Source of the DNA: Collybia mongolica
Taxonomy: Eukaryota > Basidiomycota > Agaricomycetes > Agaricales > Clitocybaceae
Assembly: GCA_013420905.1 (NCBI GenBank)
Contig: JAAXNY010000006.1
Span: 3,658,001 to 3,722,000, forward strand
Direction: 5' to 3'
DNA length: 64,000 nucleotides
Every line of letters begins with the position of its first letter. Position 1 is the first letter of the stretch. Of this stretch, positions 58,331-64,000 are shown piece after piece. The translations under genes were made by a program, and so were the position numbers. Below the pieces are notes generated by a model. That model saw nothing but the letters and a program-made list of their open reading frames with translations. It did no database searches and was not told where the DNA came from.

Positions 58331-59409
58331 GCTTGGGCACAGCCGAAACCCGTTATGGCTCTTGTTAAAATGAGCCCGATATCGGAACACGATAAGAGAG
58401 CCTTTATCAGTATAGGCCAAGTTCTGTATGAATCATGCGTGGTGTTGGTGGGTGGTTTGAAGCAGCTGGATCTAAATACGACGTGTCGAGCGAAATCCAT
58501 CTTGATCATTCAAAATACGACCGAGATCTGTCATTCGATGAGAGTGATTCATTATCTATAAAGGTCGCATTTTTGCCCTGTATAATAAGTACACAAGCAC
58601 TCGATAATCTTCGCAAGCAACGTCATAGTTCCGGCGTGTTCGGGCCGGAAAGTCCCTCATTCATCCAGACGTCCGATACGGACTTTTAGTCTTGCGGCGT
58701 AACACTGCAGCCGCTGCTGAATGTTCAGGCAGGGGCGCGACCTTCGACTGACAGTAGCATTGGAAACGTTTCATCCACGCATATGATACATCTGATGTTA
58801 CATCTACAAGAGGGGGCTAGAAAGTAATATGAAAAGAATAAGCGGAAGCCAGTAAAATAGAGACAGAGGAAGAAAGGAAATGATCTATAGATAAGCCCAT
58901 GGGGACGAGAACTGGGGCGTTACAAGGTGTTAAATAGAAAAAGGTAGTAAATGTAAGCCAATGCTGTCGTTATTCGTCGTATCGCCGATCATTGGGGATT
59001 CTAAAATAAAGGGAAAGGTGGCGTAAGGTAAAAGGTAAGATAGGATGAACGTAGATGTGGGCGAGAGAGTAAACATAAAACGTGAACGTGAATGTGCAGA
59101 GCGTCATAGGTATGGATGGGAGGTTGAAAGCATTTTAATGAGTATTGGATTGGCTTTGGGGTGGGACGCGCCGGGCTGGCAGATAAAAGGGATAGATGAA
59201 GAATTCAGAAGAGGAAGAAGGACAGGTGGAGATGGTCACAGATAATAGAGGAAAGGGGATGATAACGATATCGAAACGTGAACCCCCCCATTCCCCAAAG
59301 GGAGTGACCATGAAGATTAACATTGCGTTTGGGTAGGGGTAATTCGCTCTTCCAATTCAGTCCAGGTGGCACGACGACAATCGGCGCAGAAGGAGAAAGG
59401 TTACCAGCC

Positions 59410-61795
59410 TCACCGCCTCTGCAGAAACGCCGAATTGCCCTGTGCACGATCGCATTTTTGCGCGATGCGACACGCCGCCTCCACCGCGCGTTCCACGAGC
59501 GCGCGCGAGGGCGATGTCGCCGGGGTATGTGCGAAGAGGTCTGCCAACCCCGATATCAGCGAACGCGTTAGATCCGGGGAGAGAGGATGCAACTCACCAC
59601 GATACAAGAGCACGTACCGCATCACCCGCTGCGTGGGGAGAATGGCCAGGTCCCTCACGGGCGGCTTACTCCTCACTGCCGGCGCCTCGCGCTCCTTCTC
59701 CTTCCGGCGATTCGAAAATGCTGACGGGGAAAGCGGCGTTGCCCCGACAGACAAAGTCAAACTCGGAATCGACGGAAAGCTTCTCCTCCACGTGCTCACC
59801 GTCCTCCGCAGTGGGCTCCCCTCCTCCTCCGCATTTACATTAACCTTGCTCCCCTTGCGCTTCGGGGCCCGCACGTCGTCGCCTCCGCCACTACCCTCGA
59901 ACCACTCTCCAACGACCCCACACCACGCAACAAACGCGCCTTCTACCTCCTCTTCGGCGGCTAGAAATGCCACCGCCACGCCCCACGCGCTTGGGTCCTC
60001 CTCCATACGCCTAAGCAACCTCACACTGGCGCCGATCAGTTCGGCGGCATACCGCAGCATGAGCGGCGGCGGCACAGATACGGTATGCCCTGCAACCAGC
60101 GATTGAAGGGACGCGAGGTAGTGCCGCTCCGTACGCACGAGTTCACGGCACGTGAGAAGGGCGCGGCGCGCTGTCGTCCATGTTGCGGTGGGCGTCGTGC
60201 TGCTGCGCGGGTTCCGGCCCTGTCCTAGAGGGGGGAACGCGTGCGATGATGAGGGGGGGTGGGGGATGTGTGGAAGCGAGGGCGTGGATGGAAAGGCGCT
60301 TGCGGTGGGTGGGGACGTGTCGTCAACATCCTCCCGCGGGCCACCGTACACGTCGCCTTTCCAGGAGTCGCGGCGCGTACGTGACGAGCCTTCACGACTG
60401 TCATGTATCCCACCATCCTCTGCACACGGTCGGCCAGAGTCTTCAGCATTGTTGCCAGGTCCTTGAGCGGACTGGCTTCCGGCCCAGCCACCTCCTGGTT
60501 CCCACACACCCCAGCCTTTGTCAAGGTTCTCCCCACTCCAGTCGCGGCGCAGACGCATTTTTTCCAGCTCTTCGACGAGGACCTCGTCTGTGATGCCCTC
60601 GTCTGTCATGGCCATGGCAAGAGTCCAGCGCCTGTGAGAGGACCACGTGCGTGCGTCTCGCCGAACGAGTGGCGGGCGTGACGGGTGGTCGTCCTGGCTG
60701 CTGTGGTTTATGGTGCATGGGGGGCTGCTGAAAGCATAATAAGAGGTTGGTGGGGGCCGGGTAGGGGATTCCGGCGATAGGGTAAATTTAGCGCGTTTGG
60801 GAGGCGGCGACGGAGGTTCCCCATTGGTAGAGAGGTTGCCGGTGAAGTCGGAGACCCAAGGCAAGTGCTGTGAGCTGCCATTGGCAGAGGAGGAGGGCGG
60901 GGTGTCAGGGCCAAGTGCGCTCAGGGTCAGTTGGGGGGGTGACACGGATGGAGGAGGCTGTGAAATGAATGGAAGAATGAATGGTAAGCGGATGATTGGA
61001 GTGAGAGAGAATGAATGGAAAGCAACATACGAGATTGACGTCAAAAGGGGTGATGGACAAGAATGGCAGCCAGTTTTTTTCTTTTGCACCACGAGGAGGG
61101 CTGTGACCGCTATCACTTGCGCTGGATCTAGCTGGCCGTATGCCGACGCCCCACCGAGAGGTCGCAAGGCGGTCTTTATCGACGAGGGCACGAGCCTTGC
61201 GTCTGCGGAGACTGAAACCACGGATGGTCATGAGGGACGAGGCACGCTGTACAGGGGCCGAGGGCTCTGTGGAGGAGTGAGTTGGGTCGGAGCGAGATCG
61301 GGTGGGAGCGGATGCGGACGCGGGGGAGGTGGGGGACGATGTGAGAGGGGAGACAGGAGGGGGTTGCTGTTCTGCGAGATAGGCATAGGAACCTGACTGG
61401 ATGGCAGGCAAGGAAGGGCGTCGCTTTGTGAGTCTTCGTTGGGAGGTGGGATATTGGGGTGGAGGTGGGGGATTTTTTCGTAAGAGAGAAAGTCGTGAGG
61501 GAGAAGTGTGCATCGAGTGGGACGGGGACGGGTCGTCGGGGGTGAAGGAGAGCGGGGGGAGCTTGGGGGGAGAAGCAGGGATGACCACGGACTTGCGCAG
61601 TTTTTTGGAGGATGGGGGGGAGACGGGGAGGGGGATGGCGGGAGCAGGGGAAAAGGGAATGTCGGCGGGGAAGTCGTAGAGGGGGGGGACGAGAACAAAG
61701 CCATTGGGGGAATGGAGAGGCTCAGGAGAATAGACCTGGGGGGCGTCGCTGACGAACCACTTGGACCAGCCCTTGGGATCGAGCGTCGCGGCCAT
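59410..61795 (-). CDS. RhoGEF (DH domain) protein with long proline-rich N-terminus
   Basis: Predicted activator of Rho-family GTPases, hence of polarity and actin. Three exons, 61795-61031, 60957-59598 and 59540-59410, give 751 aa. Residues 1-430 are Pro/Ser-rich and basic with SH3-type PPPPP runs, probably disordered. The DH domain begins ARRALLTCRELVRTERHYLA and includes LLRRMEEDPSAWGVAVAFL. It ends with ILPTQRVMRYVLLYRDLFAH, the conserved helix that contacts Rho, followed by SPSRALVERAVEAA. The domain is interrupted by a long low-complexity insert. No PH domain follows before the stop. Start 61795 is the first Met of the MAATLDPKGWSKWF block. An in-frame extension upstream is possible. 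GC content is much higher here than elsewhere. Confidence 0.87.
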
Positions 61796-64000
61796 CGCGG
61801 AGGTCGTCTCTGTCGTTGCCGTTATCGTTGTCGGGGCTGTCGTGGACGTCGTCTCAGACAACGAGGACGGAGGTGGGTAGGACAAGGGAGGGTTGGGATG
61901 GGGGACGGTGGGTGGTGCCTGACTGAGGACGACGACGCGAACAACGATGATCAAGTCTTTAACCTGATCTGACCACATCCTGACGTCACGCCAGAAACCA
62001 ATGACAGTCAAATTCTATTTTCCGCTCCTCTGCTCCAGTCTAAACCATGTTTGAATATTAATCGCACCAACTGTCACCTCATCCATACTTACTTTGACTG
62101 ACAGGGTGTGGTTCTGTTGGCCATTTAGTACACTCGATCCCGTCCACATCCCTCCTGACTGCCATTAGCCGCCCATCGAACACCAGTCCCAGCATAAGCT
62201 TCCCATGTCTGTCTACCACTTCCCTCCACGACCCCCCATTCCGAAACCGGCCGATTACACCCGTCACACTCTGCTCCCGCCCCCAGAGACAATCCCTTAT
62301 CGCACAAATACACCGTACTCTCTCTCTCTCCCTGTTTCGGCGCCATAAATTCTAAAACTCTAACGGATTGACACACCGTCCCCCCTATCACCCGCCTTTG
62401 ACACCGTAGCCTCATTCTACAAACCTTATTTCATCCTGGCGCTTCAGAACCCACACTGGGGGGGGCCATTGTAATCTTCATCACTGATTATAACCATCGA
62501 TTATATTTTTCTAGGCACACCCTCGGCCCCCTTCCCCCGTCCCCGCCCCGAAGCAAAGTCATCCCAGGATGCTCATTTACACCGGTCTCGAGCCTCACCA
62601 TCATCCGTAACGATCGCAGCGTCGCAACCCATCATCCGCCGACTTTTCTGGTAGAATGGTATCACCGGAATACATTTTGTCCATCACATTATGCGTATAC
62701 CCAATACGAGACACCACCGTATGTCTCGCGTGTCTTCAAATCAACGTTCAACCACCGGCCTCAGGTCGTCTTGGTGTCCATCCTGCATCAGGGGCCGCTT
62801 GGCTGCTATGTGCGCTGCGGACATGTCTAGCACCGTCAAACCGGGTGTATCCTCAGACGTTGGGCCGCCTGGCAGTCAGCGCGCGCACCTTAATCGTACC
62901 TTGTCCCAGATAACTGAAGATTATTGAGCCGGCCCCAACGCAAAAAAAAAAGAAGCATTCTCATGTACCACAGCGACCTGATCGATCTGCGAACCACCAG
63001 GAAAAGCATATGATAGATACAATCGCAAGTAAAACATACTTAACACCACGGAAGAAGAAATGCATCCGCGCGTTCTAGTGTCTTTTCCAAACTCTGCGAC
63101 GGTGATCAACGCACTCGAAGCTTCGGCGTGTGCATGCCTTGGCTTTTGGAACGTTCGAACTTCTGCCCATGTCCTCAGATCACTGAAATCTTCGATGGCA
63201 ATTTCGGAAATACGGGGACAAGTCCGCTTTTGTTGTATCCGTCTTGCCGCGAGCTGTGTCAGGCTGGCGCAGTGTCGATCGTGATCGGCAGGGGAACAAA
63301 TGAGTACTTGGAATAGCTTGGAACATTCATCGCTCATCGCCAGATGTGAGTTAATGATTTGCAGGGAGGGTTCATATTAATGGGTACGCGTTACGGCGGT
63401 GGGCCTGCACCACGACCAACCAGGCGCAACCGACAGCAGAATTATGTACAAAAAGTACACACTAAGAGTTAATGGAAGGGCAATACATACCATCATGATC
63501 AGCATTTTCTGTATACTTAACCGACGGTAAGAAGGTGCCCGTAACCACATCGACGAGGTGGTCGCTACTCAGGTTGGCCTTCTCTCGCGCAATATGGAAA
63601 CATGTTTCGGCGGTGTGCTTGAAAGACACTTCCTGCGTCCACCCTGGCCCTCGCTCCGAGATCCCAGGAGACCCCCAAATTTGGAAACGAGCTCAAGGGA
63701 GCCGCCCTTGTGCGCTTTTTGAGTGCTGGCCAGCGCAGCGAGTCGCGGGGGTTGTTGAGATGTGTGGAACTGCGAGCTGGCAGGGCAAACCGGGAGTGCC
63801 TTTGTGTCGTAGTATAAAGGCCGCCTTTCAATTGAAAATGATTATGCGGCTTTCGGTTGGCGGAGTGAGCCTCGAGGTCCTAGGTGCCCTTCTAGGGTGG
63901 CTTCTCTTCCAGTGTCAGCACGACCCTCTGGACCTGGCGTTGAGGTCTGGGGTGTCGGGTGTCGGGCGTTGCGATTGACTTCTCGTACATAATTTTTTTT
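61796..64000. other. Right-end region without supported genes
   Basis: 2.2 kb upstream of the RhoGEF gene. A strong minus-strand donor (AAA|GTAAGTATGG at 62092) suggests a spliced 5' leader for that gene. Open frames at 62921-63337 (minus) and 63535-63978 (plus) lack family resemblance. A minus-strand stretch at 63500-63640 reads as plausible protein, but no complete model could be built before the window ends. Confidence 0.35.

Larger units (their letters stand above)
55986..59409. other. Gene-poor, repeat-bearing intergenic region
   Basis: 3.4 kb with no supported gene. It holds the 0.2-kb tandem duplication at 56685-57090, a 16-17 nt A-run near 57027, a 31-bp inverted pair at 57627/58300 and stretches of short unmatched frames. 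The mix suggests remnants of non-autonomous mobile elements, but no terminal repeats or transposase fragments were identified. Confidence 0.4.

Noticed and set aside
60152..61679. Long plus-strand frames opposite the RhoGEF gene
   Set aside because: They are shadows caused by high GC and low-complexity coding on the minus strand; the minus strand contains the DH-domain motifs.
63535..63978. 147-codon plus-strand frame at the right end
   Set aside because: Composition and sequence are not protein-like over its length and the opposite strand reads equally well.
1..64000. tRNA genes, rRNA, CRISPR arrays
   Set aside because: No tRNA B-box with matching stems, no rRNA sequence and no regularly spaced repeats were seen by eye; tRNAscan would be decisive for tRNAs.

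Overview
The window is nuclear DNA from a filamentous fungus, almost certainly a mushroom-forming basidiomycete (Agaricomycetes). Every recognisable gene is cut by many short introns (mostly 45-65 nt, GT-AG with occasional GC-AG). The protein set fits: fungal Zn(II)2Cys6 regulator, DUF6534-like membrane protein, fused MoaA-MoaC, fungal P-loop GTPases. No rRNA, tRNA, CRISPR array or complete transposon was seen. Gene models were assembled by hand from the six reading frames, and exon sums were checked for frame where exons are listed.

Layout. 1-667: DUF89/ARMT1-like phosphatase, cut by the left edge. 1845-6779: a 1558-residue coiled-coil protein. 7079-11247: tomosyn/Lgl WD40 protein. 11345-16657: SnoaL-like protein, Gos1 SNARE, TatD-family hydrolase and Trm5 tRNA methyltransferase, in divergent and convergent pairs. 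17066-20275: EF-hand aspartate/glutamate mitochondrial carrier with microexons. 20767-22434: secreted repeat protein. 23055-23583: TRP14-like thioredoxin.

24046-34459 is the accessory part: five P-loop GTPase genes of one family on both strands. They share the same three intron positions, including one 34-nt exon holding the P-loop. One copy is fused to a C-terminal HeLo/MLKL-type four-helix bundle, one has a long disordered N-terminus, and two stop just after the G domain. This is the best candidate for an undescribed system: a tandem GTPase family coupled to a predicted membrane-active cell-death domain, possibly used in fungal self/non-self or stress responses (inference).

34685-50532 returns to housekeeping genes: MOCS1 (MoaA-MoaC fusion, whose retained intron would give a MOCS1A form ending in the double glycine), proteasome beta-3, a GT64-like glycosyltransferase, NIPSNAP, a Zn2Cys6 regulator, a forkhead/AT-hook protein and Utp13. 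50639-55985: aminodeoxychorismate lyase, a DUF6534 membrane protein and a COMT-type O-methyltransferase with an apparent frameshift. 55986-59409 is gene-poor and repeat-bearing. 59410-61795 encodes a RhoGEF. The right 2.2 kb has no gene I can support.
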